From positions 1-64,000 of the forward strand of contig JAKCPI010004910.1 of the NCBI GenBank assembly GCA_023213315.1: 64,000 nt of DNA. Direction: 5' to 3'. Positions 11,641-22,000 of the stretch are shown piece after piece. Each line of letters opens with the position of its first letter. Position 1 is the stretch's first letter. The position numbers and the translations under genes are program-made. The stretch comes from Euborellia annulipes. Taxonomy: Eukaryota > Arthropoda > Insecta > Dermaptera > Anisolabididae. The notes below the pieces were generated by a model that saw only the letters and a list, made by a program, of their open reading frames with translations, was not told where the DNA came from and made no database searches.

Positions 11641-11925
11641 CTTTGGAAGGGGGTTATCTACCCCTAATTAATGCCTCAAACAGCCCGAATAACCCTATTA
11701 AAAATAACAGTCCGTCGTTTATAATAATCAATATTTACGGATTCGATGGATTACAAACAGACGGACAGACAAACTATCATTTATATATTAATAAAAAAAA
11801 GAAAATTTCACAGGTGAAACATTTTTAAATTAACAAAAAAAATGAGTTTTTTTTTTTATAGCGATGATATTTTAATTTCTCTCTCCCTTCGTAAATCAAA
11901 TCATTTAAGGTGAATCCAATTTTTT

Positions 11926-12620
11926 ACTTTCTCTTACCTATGTATATATGTAATATATATATAGAGAGAAAGTATTGGATTCATGTCAAAAATTCGATGT
12001 CAAGATTTTGATGGATCTTCACGTTTTGAGGTCCCCTGGATCCAAAAAAGTGGTTTTCGCGACATGGTCTGTCTGTGTGTGGGTGGGTGGGTGGGTGTGT
12101 GTGTGTGGGTGTGTGTGTGTGTGTGTGTTCAATTTTAAGCATGAAGGAATTGAGCTAGGAGGTTTAAATTTTATATTTAAGTTAAACACCCCCCGGGACC
12201 GGAAAAATAAGCTTTTAATCAAAATCGGCCAAAGAGTACTAGTACTTTACTGATGTACTTTTTCAGTTTTTTTCGATTTTCTCAAAATTCGCTCTAACGA
12301 TTTTGATTAAAATTCAAAAATCAATTATTTTTTAGATGCTCTTTCAAATGTATATTCTCGTTTTGCCCTCAAAATTGTTTGAAGCACACTTTACTCTTGT
12401 GTTTCATAGGAAAGATAGGAGAAATGGTTGCCATGGTAACAAAATATAAATATTTTCCCATACTTATAAATTTTACATCTGAATTCAAATATTCCTTACT
12501 GCCGGGAACTAAATCTATGTCGACACAAAAAATCTGGTGTGACAAGCACAGTACACAACTTTCGATTACCGAAGGTAAGAGAAAGTTGTGTGCTGTGCGC
12601 CAGTCACACCAGATTTTTTT
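11926..12620 (+). mobile_element. HINE-like element, full-length reference copy
   Basis: Starts ACTTTCTCTTACC, followed by ATATATATAGAGAGAAAGT, a GGGT/GT microsatellite at 12073-12128, the block GTACTAGTACTTTACTGATG, a TTTTTCAG poly(T) block, GAAATGGTTGCCATGGTAAC, and a 3' hairpin whose arms are AATCTGGTGTGAC and GTCACACCAGATT (about 12528-12616). The hairpin contains GGTAAGAGAAAGT, the inverse of the 5' start. Subterminal inverted repeat, internal microsatellite and 3' stem-loop match the known plan of Helentron-associated elements (HINE/DINE-1); class membership is inference. It is nearly identical to the copy at 58575-59268. The 91-codon frame inside is a reading of the repeat, not a supported gene. 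Confidence 0.6.
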
Positions 12621-12984
12621 TTTATTATTTTTATTTCAGAAAACAGAATACTAAAAACGTGTCAACTTCTTTCAACTACCCATTTATTTGTTTATATGAT
12701 GATAAATAGATATTTACACAACAGTCAGTATATGGTTTGTAATCTATTGACAAATTTGACATAAAGCTTTGAAATGAAAAACATAAATAAAACACAGAAA
12801 AGGGAAACGTGGGAGAGGGGGGGAGGGGGAGGAAGGGGATTAACAAGATGAACCAAAAAAATTATCAACACTGTTACAAATTAAAAGGAGAAAGAATAAA
12901 GTATTAGAAAAGATTTATTTTTTTTAGTAAACATTTCTTTTCTACTCGAGTCACCAAATTCTCAAAGGTAAGGCTCAAAAAATT
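12621..12984. other. no gene seen
   Basis: AT-rich, with a purine-rich GGGAGAGGGGGGGAGG patch near 12810-12838. Confidence 0.35.
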
Positions 12985-13515
12985 CAGGATGTCGGCTTCT
13001 ACAAAGAAGTTCCCTGTTCAAACCCTGGGCGTGCGGGATTTGTTCATTAAATAAAAATATTTATTTAATGTAAACAAATCCTCAAGCAGACACTGGATTG
13101 GAATATTGAATCTTACCACAATAGCCTCAAGGCAACTCTACGAGGAGAGCGAGTTATTGTGACATCCTGTCCGATAAAAGAGACCTAAAGAAGGTTCCCT
13201 TTCAGTGATGCATCATTCTTAGAAAGGAGTAGGTGCTGACCGAGTTCCTCTTCTAACTAGGACACTCTCCCTAGCATAGAAGAGGTTAGATAACAGGAAC
13301 CGGGTGGAACCAGTAATAAGGTTAGTTGGATAGTTTAGTTCACTGACTAGAAACGAACGCAAAAGGAGAGAGTTAATAAAAGATATAATAACTTCACGGG
13401 GTGCCGGTAGATGGCTACGGGCAGAGGCCGGTTGGATTTGAGGTGTGTGTCTTCGTGCACATAAGGGTAAATAAACGGGGATCCCGATAGGAATTTCAAA
13501 TAATAATAATAATTT
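12985..13515 (+). mobile_element. SINE-A copy, near full length
   Basis: Head GGATGTCGGCTTCTACAAAG, B box TTCAAACCC near 13017-13025, the full body, and an (AAT)n tail at 13499-13514. Confidence 0.8.
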
Positions 13516-14513
13516 GATCTTAGATGGGGGTTCTGGTGTAGTGGACTGTAGAAAAGTACATCAATAATGAAAGGCAAGAGTCAGGCGCAGACAGGCCAGA
13601 GTCATCCAAAGGCGGGCTGCGGGGCTAGTAGACTTTTCAATTAAAAAATCCGATGGGTAAACGAAACAATATGTTATTTTTACCAATTTGTGTAGCTACT
13701 TTTTCTTTTCGTGGTAATTCTTTCCTGACACTTGATGAAACTCAGTAAATTTATAGTCTTTGGTGACCATAAGAAGGAGTTAATCAGTCTGAAAAGAGCA
13801 GTAAAAATTGCTTTCCAATATAAATTAACGATTTTTTCAGCATCCTCACCAAACGTTTTGGCTCTCAGTGATTTGTCTGCAACTTGGAAGTAAGAATTAT
13901 TCATGTTAGAAGCAAAAAAAAAAAAAAAACAGAGAAAATTTTAATAGAAGAGATTCGGCAGTCACTTTATTGTAATTTCAAAATGAAATTTTTATATGCT
14001 CAAAGAGGTCGGTCCTTCTAATGATTACATACCGAAAATTCTCTATATTTTTGGAGTTATTGTAGAATTTACGATTTCTCCCATAGAAAATGTATGGGAA
14101 GGATATACAGGTGAATGAAATAATTAAATAAAATTCAAAGAACTTCTAAAGAAAAAATAAAAGCAATAGTGTTAAAAATTTTATATCCGTGGTGTAGAGA
14201 ATAAAGAAATAAATTCCACTAAATATAACAAAGATATTAAACTCATCTTTTTTCTTAAATTAACAAAAAAGAAGAAGAGAGAGGAAAAAAAATAAAAATA
14301 AAAAAAGAAATCTTAAGATGACTCAACCATTTTAATCAACTTAATAATTAAGGCCAAGTTTTAACAAATTGAGTTACAACTCTTCTCCTTGCTTTATCAT
14401 GCTTCTTTTTAAATATTCTTTGAATAAAAAAAAACACACACAACATTGTGATGATTTTTTTAAATCTAATTAAAGAAATATAAATGTTGGTTGTTTTTTT
14501 TTGTTTTTTTTTC
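13516..14513. other. mostly unrecognised; weak minus-strand frame
   Basis: A minus-strand frame of 74 codons (13904 to 13680) reads without obvious low complexity (contains FGEDAEKIVNLYWKAIFTAL) and is preceded by a pyrimidine-rich stretch, so a decayed exon or element-coding relic is possible. No family recognised. The rest is AT-rich with poly(A) and poly(T) tracts. Confidence 0.25.
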
Positions 14514-14845
14514 TAGCCTTCACTTGCGTTCGTTTCTAGCAAGTGGGCTAATCCTTATTTCTGGTTCCACCCGGTTCCTTTTATCCAACCTCTTCTATGC
14601 TAGGGAGGATGTCCTATTTTGAGAAAGGACTCCCTAAGAATGCATCACCGAGAGGGAACCTTCTTTACGTCCTTTCCATCGAACGGAATGTCATAGTAAC
14701 TCTCTCTCTCTCTTTGTAGAGTTGTCTGGCTACTTGGCGATTTGTTTGCATTAAATAAATATTTTTATTTAATGAATAAATCCTGCACGTTCAGAATTTG
14801 AACAGGGATCTTCTGAATAGAAGTCGACACCCTAGCGAGCTATCA
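14514..14845 (-). mobile_element. SINE-A copy, 3' truncated
   Basis: Begins in the body (CTTGCGTTCGTTTCTAGCAA) and includes TCTTCTATGCTAGGGAGGA and the B-box complement GAATTTGAACAGGG near 14796-14809, ending near CCCTAGCGAGC. Confidence 0.7.
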
Positions 14846-15044
14846 TTTTCGCTATTTAGGCACCACGAAGGGGTTGGTTACAGAACTCATCATTAATAAG
14901 CAGAGGTATTGCCAGAAATTTTTGATGGATGGGGGGTGGGGGTTAAGACAGGATTTGCTCCCGCACCCTTTTCTAAATATTTACCATTAAATGATTCTTT
15001 TTCTATGCATCTTCTGTGAGAAATGCAGCGAGTAAACAAGCCCG

Positions 15045-15575
15045 ATTATTATTATTTGAAATTCTTATCGGGATCCCCGTTTATTTAATCGAGGTAATCA
15101 AGTGCACGAAGACACTACACCTCAAACCCAACTGGCCTCTGGCCGTAGCCATCTACTGGCACCCCGTGAAGTTACATAATTTCCTATCTCTAAAACCTTC
15201 TCGTGCTTTCGTCTCTAGCTAGTGAACTAATCCTTATTTCTGGTTCCACCCGGTTCCTTTTATCCAACCTCTTCTATGCTAGAGAGCATGCCCTAGTTGG
15301 TCCTTCAGCACCTAATCCTTTCGAAGAATGCATGCACTGAGAGAGAACCTTCTTTACGTCCCTTCCACAGAACGGGGTCACAGCAACTCCCTCTCCTCGT
15401 AGAGTTGCCTGGGGGCTATTGTGGTGAGATCCAATATTCCAATCCAGTGCCTGCTTGAGGATTTGTTTACATCAAATAAATATTTTTATTTAATGAAAAA
15501 TCCCACATACCAAGGATTTGAAAGGGATCTTCTTTGTAGAAGTCGACACCCTAGTTCACTACATCAGCGAGCCCC
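15045..15575 (-). mobile_element. SINE-A copy, full length
   Basis: (ATT)n at the left (its AAT tail), GAAATTCTTATCGGGATCCC, the full body and the head complement CTACATCAGCGAGCCCC at the right. Confidence 0.85.
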
Positions 15576-15920
15576 CCAAACAACCCCGATGAATTTAATT
15601 TTTTAAATTATATGAATATATAAAATTCAATATCCGATTTTCAACTGAATTTTCTGTACTTAACAAAATAACAATTACTCATCTCAACATTTTTTTTTTT
15701 TAAAGATGATTTAATCGTCAAATACTTTAAAGTTTTCTTTTATTTTTATTTTTTTTTATATATAAGGAAAGAGGGATGTTGAAAAAAAATGATAAATGAA
15801 TTTGTTTTGTTATTGGTTAGAAATTTGGCATTGAAGCCAAGAATTCTTTTTTTTTTTTGGGAGAGATGCCACTACCGCCACCACCACCATTCCGAGAAAG
15901 AGAGGGAGGGTTTTTATTAC

Positions 15921-16020
15921 CTTCCATATAATTTTGTAACACCTTATTCAAACGATTATGGCAAGTAAGATAAGCCAAGTGAAGTGATATCCTTAATGCT
16001 TGCTGCTGCTGCTGGTCCAT
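15921..16020 (-). CDS. possible first coding exon, host gene unknown
   Basis: On the minus strand an ATG at 16020-16018 in a fair start context (CCGAAATGG) opens a frame reading MDQQQQQALRISLHLAYL and continuing 33 codons to about 15921, where GAAG is followed by GTAATA, a plausible splice donor (phase 1). The glutamine run comes from CAGCAGCAGCAGCA. Past the donor the frame turns into low-complexity residues (GGGGGSG, KKKK), as expected when reading into an intron. No protein family recognised and no partner exon found in the window. It could equally be a chance frame; it is listed because its composition and start/donor pair differ from the repeat-derived frames around it. Confidence 0.25.
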
Positions 16021-16458
16021 TTCGGATGAGATGATGATATCAATTCCCTTTTCTTCTTCTTTTTATTTATTAAAAAAAATAAAACGAACCCGCATCTCTT
16101 CTTTTTGTTAATATCAGAGATATCTCTCTTTTATTTAAGTCTTCTTGTAGAATTAAAAAATTACATCAAAAATTTCAATAAATGAAAGAGCAAAGTTTTT
16201 TTTTTTTTTTTTTTAAGATGTGGTTGAATTTTTATGTCGTAAAATAGGGATTGACGTCAATTCCGAAAGGGAAAGAAAAAGAGAGTCTTGATAGAAAGTC
16301 TGGATAACTCTTTCTGATCGTTTTACGCAAGATATTTGCTGTCAGAGCAACAACTCATGAGATAAAAAAAAGCAGAGTTTTTTTTTCCTCTTTTTTACTT
16401 TCTAATAGCCACACCTCTATAACAATATGTGGTGGGGATAAATCTTTTTCAATAATGA
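16021..16458. other. no gene seen
   Basis: AT-rich, with a long T run near 16198-16214. If the exon at 15921-16020 is real, its promoter would lie here on the minus strand, but no TATA/initiator pair stands out. Confidence 0.35.
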
Positions 16459-16667
16459 AACAAACAAAAAATAAAATAAAGAGGCTGAAAAAATAAGGTT
16501 TTGCAAAAAAAAGGTCAAATGATTTTAATGGAAGGGAAAAAAAATTCCCGCAGGGCGGAAAAAATTGCGTTTTGATAGGGGGAAAAAAAAGGAAGGGCAC
16601 CTATAGTGTGTAATGTTATTCCCAAAGCACCTTTGGGGTGCCGAGAACTTCGAAAGGTTGGGAAACA
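16459..16667. mobile_element. hAT-type MITE, left-truncated
   Basis: Matches 3492-3753 and 27945-28276 (GCACCTTTGGGGTGCCG, GGTTGGGAAACACTG at the right end) but lacks the left terminus. Confidence 0.65.
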
Positions 16668-16934
16668 CTGGGTTAGAGATTTTCAGGAAAAATCAGGAGG
16701 TATATTTGTGAAACTTATATTAATTTTAACAAATGTAAATTTTATTTTATCTCATTTTTAACAGTGTTCTGTATTTTCAGATTGAAGGTTTTTTATAATT
16801 TTTGTTTGTTGAAATTTTGCTTTCTCTACTATAAGATTATTGGTGAAGAGGTAACATAATGTGATAATTAGAAACTCTATGTAATTTATTTATATTTCAT
16901 TAATCTAATGTGTTATTTATAGTCAAAAGTGGCT

Positions 16935-16963
16935 CTGAAGACGGCAGTGTATTGTGCCGAAAC
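16935..16963 (+). ncRNA. hammerhead-like core motif
   Basis: CTGAAGA at 16935-16941, one extra C, stem GGCA/TGCC, then GAAAC at 16959-16963. Fits CTGANGA-stem-GAAA, with the same single extra base before the stem as in the other elements. Confidence 0.4.
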
Positions 16964-17063
16964 AAGTGGAAACATGCGCAAACTTTCAGCCAGATGTCCA
17001 AAATGATATTCTGAAATATAAAACTAATTTAAAAAAAAATTCGTTTTATTTATATCCTCAATT

Positions 17064-17297
17064 GAATCGTTTATTTCAGAAACCACCTAAGCGACAAAAT
17101 TTCAAATCATGTGTTTTTGGTGCTACTGTACAATTTAAAGGTAAATACATCTTTTAGATTATTCCAATAGCATGTTTTGGATTTGGTAAAAAAATATTTA
17201 AAGGAGACTAGACCTATACTTAAGCTGCAAAACAGTTTTCTTTAGTTTTCCGAAAGTTAAAAAAGCGCACTTAGGTGGTTTCTGGAATAAACGATTC
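17064..17297. mobile_element. 234-bp MITE with TIRs and AATT target duplication
   Basis: Terminal inverted repeats GAATCGTTTATTTCAGAAAC (left) and GTTTCTGGAATAAACGATTC (right), extending into CACCTAAG. AATT lies on both sides (17060-17063 and 17298-17301). The interrupted host repeat is intact at 39161-39177 (CAGATGGTAATTGAGGA), a direct empty-site comparison. Another end of this family is at 20583-20655. Confidence 0.7.
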
Positions 17298-17504
17298 AAT
17301 TACCATCTGTGAATTGACCAAGAAAAAAAAAACTACTGACTTTTAAGATTAATTTAAAATTATTATTTTACAATGTGAAAAATAATTAAAATTAATTACG
17401 TGCTGGCTTTAATGCTCCTCGGGAGGCAACTACATAACATTGTTACTACAGGAGCAAGTAAAAATCGTTATATAAATAAATTTTTTTTTATTCTTTGAGG
17501 ATGG

Positions 17505-17958
17505 GGTTCGCTGATGTGGCGGGCTAGGGTGTCGGCTTTCCACAAAGAAGAACCCTGTTCAAATCCTGGGTGTGCGGGATTTTTTCATTAATTTTAATGT
17601 AAACAAATTCTCAAGCAGGCCCTGGATTGGAATATAGGATCCCAGCCTAGGCTGGTATGTTTTCTTCCCCCCTAAAAAAAAAACCGGTTTTTTTTTTGGT
17701 AAAACCGGTTTTTTTAAAGGGAAAATTTTTCCCCCCACAAATGCCCCCCCGAAAATTTTTAAAATCCCCCAAAAAATTTTTCCCTTTTAGAGTTTCGAAA
17801 TTCAAAATAAAGACCAGCACAATAGCCCCCCCGGCAACTCTACGAGGAGAGGGAGTTGCTGTGACATTCCGTCCTAAAGAAGGTTCCCTCTCAGTGATGC
17901 GCTCTTCAAAAGTAGGCTGGTGCTGAAGGAGTCCCTTCCCAAACTAGGACATCTAGGC
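17505..17958 (+). mobile_element. SINE-A copy with odd internal insert
   Basis: Head CGCTGATGTGGCGGGCTAGG, B box TTCAAATCC, then the body is broken after GGAATATAGGATC. A stretch of about 165 bp (17645-17812) of long C, A, T and G runs precedes resumption at CACAATAGCCCCC. The 3' end stops near CAAACTAGGACATC. Confidence 0.7.
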
Positions 17959-18104
17959 AACTTAAGGAATTCTCGATTGAGGATTCAAATATAATTTAAA
18001 ACAACTGCGAGGCCCGACTTTGCCGGGTTCGGTCCGATTAAGGTTCACCTGGTTTAGAAAAAAATTTTTTTAAACAACTAGGTAACTTTCTTGGTTGAGA
18101 AAAA

Positions 18105-18183
18105 ATCTCGACATCGAATTTTTGACATGATCGCAATACTTTATCTCTCTATATATTTCAAATATAGGGTAAGAGAAAGTAAA
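18105..18183 (-). mobile_element. HINE-like 5' end fragment
   Basis: CTCGACATCGAATTTTTGAC through GGGTAAGAGAAAGT: the 5' end of the family read on the minus strand. Confidence 0.6.
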
Positions 18184-19697
18184 AAACGCTGCACATGCAA
18201 AATATATTATTAATTTCCACTGAAATTACACTGTACAAAATTTTTAATATTAAAAATATAATCCAGAAAGTGAAAAATACGAAATGATAAGGTATAATAC
18301 CTTTCTTATAGGTTAATGCCAAATTCCAAGAATGGAGAGAAAAAAAAATGTGAAAGAGTTCCCTTTCATAGAAAAAAAATTGTCGACATAACGTTAAATC
18401 GAGCTTTTTTGTTATTAAAGTAATAAAATATGCAATGAATATAATTAGATTTTTTTTTTTTCAAAATGAGCTGTTGAAGGAAAATAAATTTCTTTTTATA
18501 TGACGTCATCTCTTTTCATCAAAAACACAAACACACAAGAGAGGGAATATCTAATTAGAATTATTTGATGTTTTTTTTCTCTCTCTCGCTCTATTTTTTT
18601 TTTTTTTTATATTTTGTGAAATGCAATAAATGAGTCACGTGCTTAATCAGTGCAAACGAGATCAGCATTTGTGATAAATTTGATTTCATCCCTACAGAGA
18701 GAGAGAGAGAGTGAGAGTGTGGCAGAATGGGGGTTGGGATAACGTTAATAAATCTTATCAAAAATGAATTATTTCTGTGTATTCAGTATTTGAATGAACG
18801 AAAAAAAATAAAAAATAAATATAAATATATGTGAAGCAATATAACAGTTTTATTATACATGTGTGAGATAATAAATTATGAGAGAGAGAGAGTAAAACTC
18901 CTTTCTATCCAGGTGGCGGAGTTATTTAAGGGGATTTAATTTATTAAAGGGAAAATTTAAGGTAGAATAGTTTGATGTATACCTAGAATGAATTTTCCAC
19001 GACATCGGGGATCTAATTGCCTCTACATAAAATAAAATATATATATATATTGTAAGGGAAAAGTGAATTTAATTTGAATTTTGAATACTTTAAAATCCGT
19101 GAGTGCAGTCACAACCCCAGAAAAAATAAAACTTGCAAATATTGTGAAATCAAGCAACGAGTGTAAGGTCATCCCTCCCCCTTCCCCAAATGCATGATGT
19201 GTTGTAATTCCCCACCCTCTTGCTTTTTCATCGGTGATCTCAGCTACGCCATCCCCCAACTTCAAAGCAAAAAGAAAGGTTAAAACTCTTTTTCTAACCA
19301 TATAAGGACACGAGACTCGGTGATAGCATACCCTCTCCACTTCTACCCCTTCAAGCAAACGCAGAAGAAGGGAGAGTGAGCCCTATATAAGTCGCTGGGT
19401 CCGAGGGCCTCCAAAGCATTCATCATTAATCATGATTATCTTCTTTTGATCAAACCAACCATCCACTGTTCAAGGGGGTCTCTCAGCATTCCGCTGGCCC
19501 TTGTTAAATATCTCACTACATCAAATTTCAGTCATCTTTGATGCTGAAGCTTTCAACATATAGCTAGGGGGATGATCTCTAGGTGAATATTCCTGCCCCT
19601 ACTAGATAAACTCCTTCATGTATCAAACCATCCAGTAAAATCCTTTCAAAGTTGACTCCGCAATAAATGGGTGCAAAAACCTCCCACATCAAGAAGT
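18184..19697. other. no gene seen; largest low-repeat stretch
   Basis: About 1.5 kb with few dispersed repeats: (GA)n at 18697-18711 and 18881-18892, T and A runs. A 111-codon minus-strand frame (19358 to 19023) has no recognised motif and ends in low complexity. At 19382-19390 CTATATAAG is followed 25-35 bases later by TCATCATT, a weak TATA/initiator-like pairing. Confidence 0.3.
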
Positions 19698-20003
19698 TAG
19701 GGGAGAGGGCGGGACATTGGGACAGTACAAATAAAATTAGCTGTGTATAGTTTGGCTTTCAATATTTTTGAGCATTTAATGTTATGTTGTTGACACTGAT
19801 AAATGCACTATCTATTGCCATAGGCTTAGCGCTTATTCACCAATAGATGAATTAGATTTTTGCAATTTTCCAAAAAATCCAAATTGTCCCAATGTGCCTC
19901 TTGGGTGAGGTAGATTTGGACAGTGAAGAGGCAGATGTGGACAAAAACAATTTGTTTTGTTCTAAAAAAATAATTTGGTGAATAAAGGTGGCACAATCTA
20001 ACA

Positions 20004-20150
20004 CAGTGGTTCCCAACCTTTTTTGGCCCATCGCCCCTTTCTGGAGGCTGACTAACACCTATCGCCCCCCTTTTCATTTTCATTGTATGCCTAATTTTAA
20101 TCTAAAGTGTAAATAATAATGCAGTTTTATTATTTTAAACAATTTTGTTA
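20004..20150 (+). mobile_element. hAT-type left end, truncated
   Basis: CAGTGGTTCCCAACCTTTTT followed by TGGCCCATCGCCCC is a typical hAT MITE start. The right end is not found, and the next 10 bases run into the element at 20161. Confidence 0.5.
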
Positions 20151-20160
20151 CCGTAGATAT

Positions 20161-20520
20161 CAGTAGCGTAGCCAGGATTTCTGCTTGAGGGGGGGGCCCA
20201 AAAGTTTTATGAACCCCCCCCCCCCTTCTCCAAGAAACTTAAAGTGGAGAAATTTTTTTTAGATAATATAATAATTATAAATAAAAAACAAATAAAAAAA
20301 AATTTTTTTTCTTGAAATAAAAAATAATTTTAATACAAAATTCGTAAATATTAGAGATTTTTTCAATTATTTATAAGTTTTTTTGTTAGATTTTAGAATT
20401 TATGAGAGTTAATAAAATAATTATTTAAAAAAAAAAAATCATTAGGGAAAACAATAGGTATTTTTTTGTTTTGGAGAAGGCTTTGGGGGGGCGCCCCCCC
20501 CCCCCCTGAATACGCCACTG
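20161..20520. mobile_element. hAT-type MITE, 360 bp
   Basis: CAGTAGCGTAGCCAGGAT at the left, TACGCCACTG at the right. Flanks GTAGATAT (20153-20160) and GTTGATAT (20521-20528) match at 7 of 8. G and C runs lie just inside both ends. Confidence 0.7.
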
Positions 20521-20582
20521 GTTGATATATAAAAATAGCCAACGCAGTTTTATCTGTTCACTCTTAACTGTTGTAGTAATTG

Positions 20583-20655
20583 TACAGTAGCACCAAAAAC
20601 ACATGATTTGAAATTTTGTCGCTTAGGTGGTTTCTGAAATAAACGATTCACTTAA
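20583..20655 (-). mobile_element. end of the 234-bp MITE family
   Basis: Complement of 17064-17136: CACCAAAAACACATGATTTG, TTTTGTCGCTTAGGTGG and AATAAACGATTC. Only one end is present. Confidence 0.6.
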
Positions 20656-20741
20656 AAAAAGAGAAAAAAAAAATACAAATTAAAATCAATTAGTAAGATT
20701 ACAATATCAATCAATATATCAGGTCAGATATATTCCACAAT

Positions 20742-21542
20742 CAGGACCGCAGACAGGGGAGGCAAGGGGGGGGGGGGGCTATATCCCCGGGCCCGGGCCC
20801 ATTGCGCTCCCACCTTAAAATTCTAATAAAAAATAATTTTCATGGTTAAAATTTCAATTAAAAAAAAAATCATTTTCTTGAATTTTTTTTTCCTCAGGGG
20901 GCCCGGGCCTTTTAATCTCAAATCAATCTTTTTCACGACTCAGGATAGCTAATAAAAATATAATAAAAAAAAACTTTTTAAAAAAATGCTTTTATTTAAA
21001 TCGAACTAAAAAGCGATAAATAATTTAATTCAATTGTTCTTGTTAAAATTGTTGAATATTTATAACTTAAAATAAAAGCGTGGGGCGCTTCGAAGTTATT
21101 CCGAGGCTATAGACAATTTCTTAAGCTATTAATGAGCGCCCCACGCTTTTATTTTAAGTTATAAATATTCAACAATTTTAACAAGAACAATTAAATTATT
21201 TATCTCTTTTTAGTTCGATTTAAATAAAAGCATTTTTTTAAAAAGTTTTTTTTATTATATTTTTATTTTAAACTTTTTAGTCTTTTTTATTATTATAGAG
21301 TATTAAGGAAGCGTGAGGCATCAAATAAAGTACCACATTAGTTTGGTATATTTTGGTAAAACCCAACTGCTGATTAGCGTCATCAAAAATGACCCTTAAA
21401 TATCAAATTTCCCACCTCTAGCTCATCGGAAAGTCTTTTGAAATTAGATTAATACGCGAGAGGTTTCAAATAAAGTACCACATTAGTTTGGTATATTTTT
21501 GGTAAGTAGCCCCGGGGCCCGTCAAGTCTGTCTGCGGCCCTG
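20742..21542. mobile_element. hAT-type element, 801 bp, with inner palindrome
   Basis: Begins CAGGACCGCAGACAGGGG and ends GTCTGTCTGCGGCCCTG. The exact 8-bp duplication TCCACAAT lies at 20734-20741 and 21543-21550. It contains the palindrome at 20951-21268 and two direct repeats of TACCACATTAGTTTGGTATA (near 21330 and 21476). Non-autonomous. Confidence 0.75.
20951..21268. repeat. long inverted repeat, about 138-bp arms
   Basis: Left arm 20951-21089, right arm 21135-21268, 45-base loop at 21090-21134. The inner ends read GTGGGGCGCT and AGCGCCCCAC. The arms differ by a few bases and a short indel only, so the structure is either young or kept by conversion. No hammerhead-like motif in it. Confidence 0.8.
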
Positions 21543-22000
21543 TCCACAATATAATATCTTAAATATTATATATAATTTCTTATTTATTAGTGTCCACATG
21601 TGCCTCTCGCTAGATGTCCCAATCTACCTCAATCATGTTTATAAACAAAATGAGGCTATACAAATAGCTAAAATAAACAATTACATCTGCATGTACCGAC
21701 ATAGTAAGAATAAACAAGTCCACTTGCCTCTAATATTTCAACTGTCTTAATTCAAACGTTCATATGGAAAATAATCGACCTCAAACGATTTCCGATTTTT
21801 TTACAACGCCGGACACCTATGATGTAGCAACGTGTAACTAGCTATGGCGTAGCTTGACGCTGTTAAAATTTTTCTATAATAAAATGGGTACTTAATGGAC
21901 CCTAATGGTCAAAGAGTACAATCTAACTTTACATTTAGTAGCGCTAAAATTCGAATGTCCCAATGTGCCTCGTGTCCCAATGTCCCCCCCTCTCCCCTAT

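Larger units (their letters stand above)
16867..17345 (+). mobile_element. PLE-like single arm, interrupted by a MITE
   Basis: The sequence from about 16955 to 17063 plus 17298 to 17345 matches, in reverse orientation, 39113-39275 (CAGCCAGATGTCCAAAAT, ACCATCTGTGAATTGACCAA). It carries the CTGAAGA...GAAAC motif at 16935-16963. The left boundary is approximate. No coding capacity. Confidence 0.45.
19700..21997. mobile_element. 2.3-kb TIR element (TA target) with nested insertions
   Basis: 25-bp terminal inverted repeats match at 24 of 25 positions: GGGGAGAGGGCGGGACATTG... at 19700-19724 and its complement at 21973-21997, with TA on both sides (19698-19699, 21998-21999). Subterminal segments also invert (CCAATGTGCCTCTTGGGTGA and ATGTGGACA at 19885-19942 against TGTCCACATGTGCCTC near 21590). 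TA targets point to the Tc1/mariner/pogo group. No transposase frame. Nested inside are 20161-20520, 20742-21542 and smaller scraps. Confidence 0.65.

Noticed and set aside
12379..12654. 91-codon frame with MVAMVTKYKYF
   Set aside because: Lies wholly in a HINE-like repeat and recurs wherever that repeat does; no sign of a start signal or domain.
19023..19358. 111-codon minus-strand frame
   Set aside because: No recognised domain, no splice context, ends in low complexity; length is unremarkable for chance in 64 kb on six frames.
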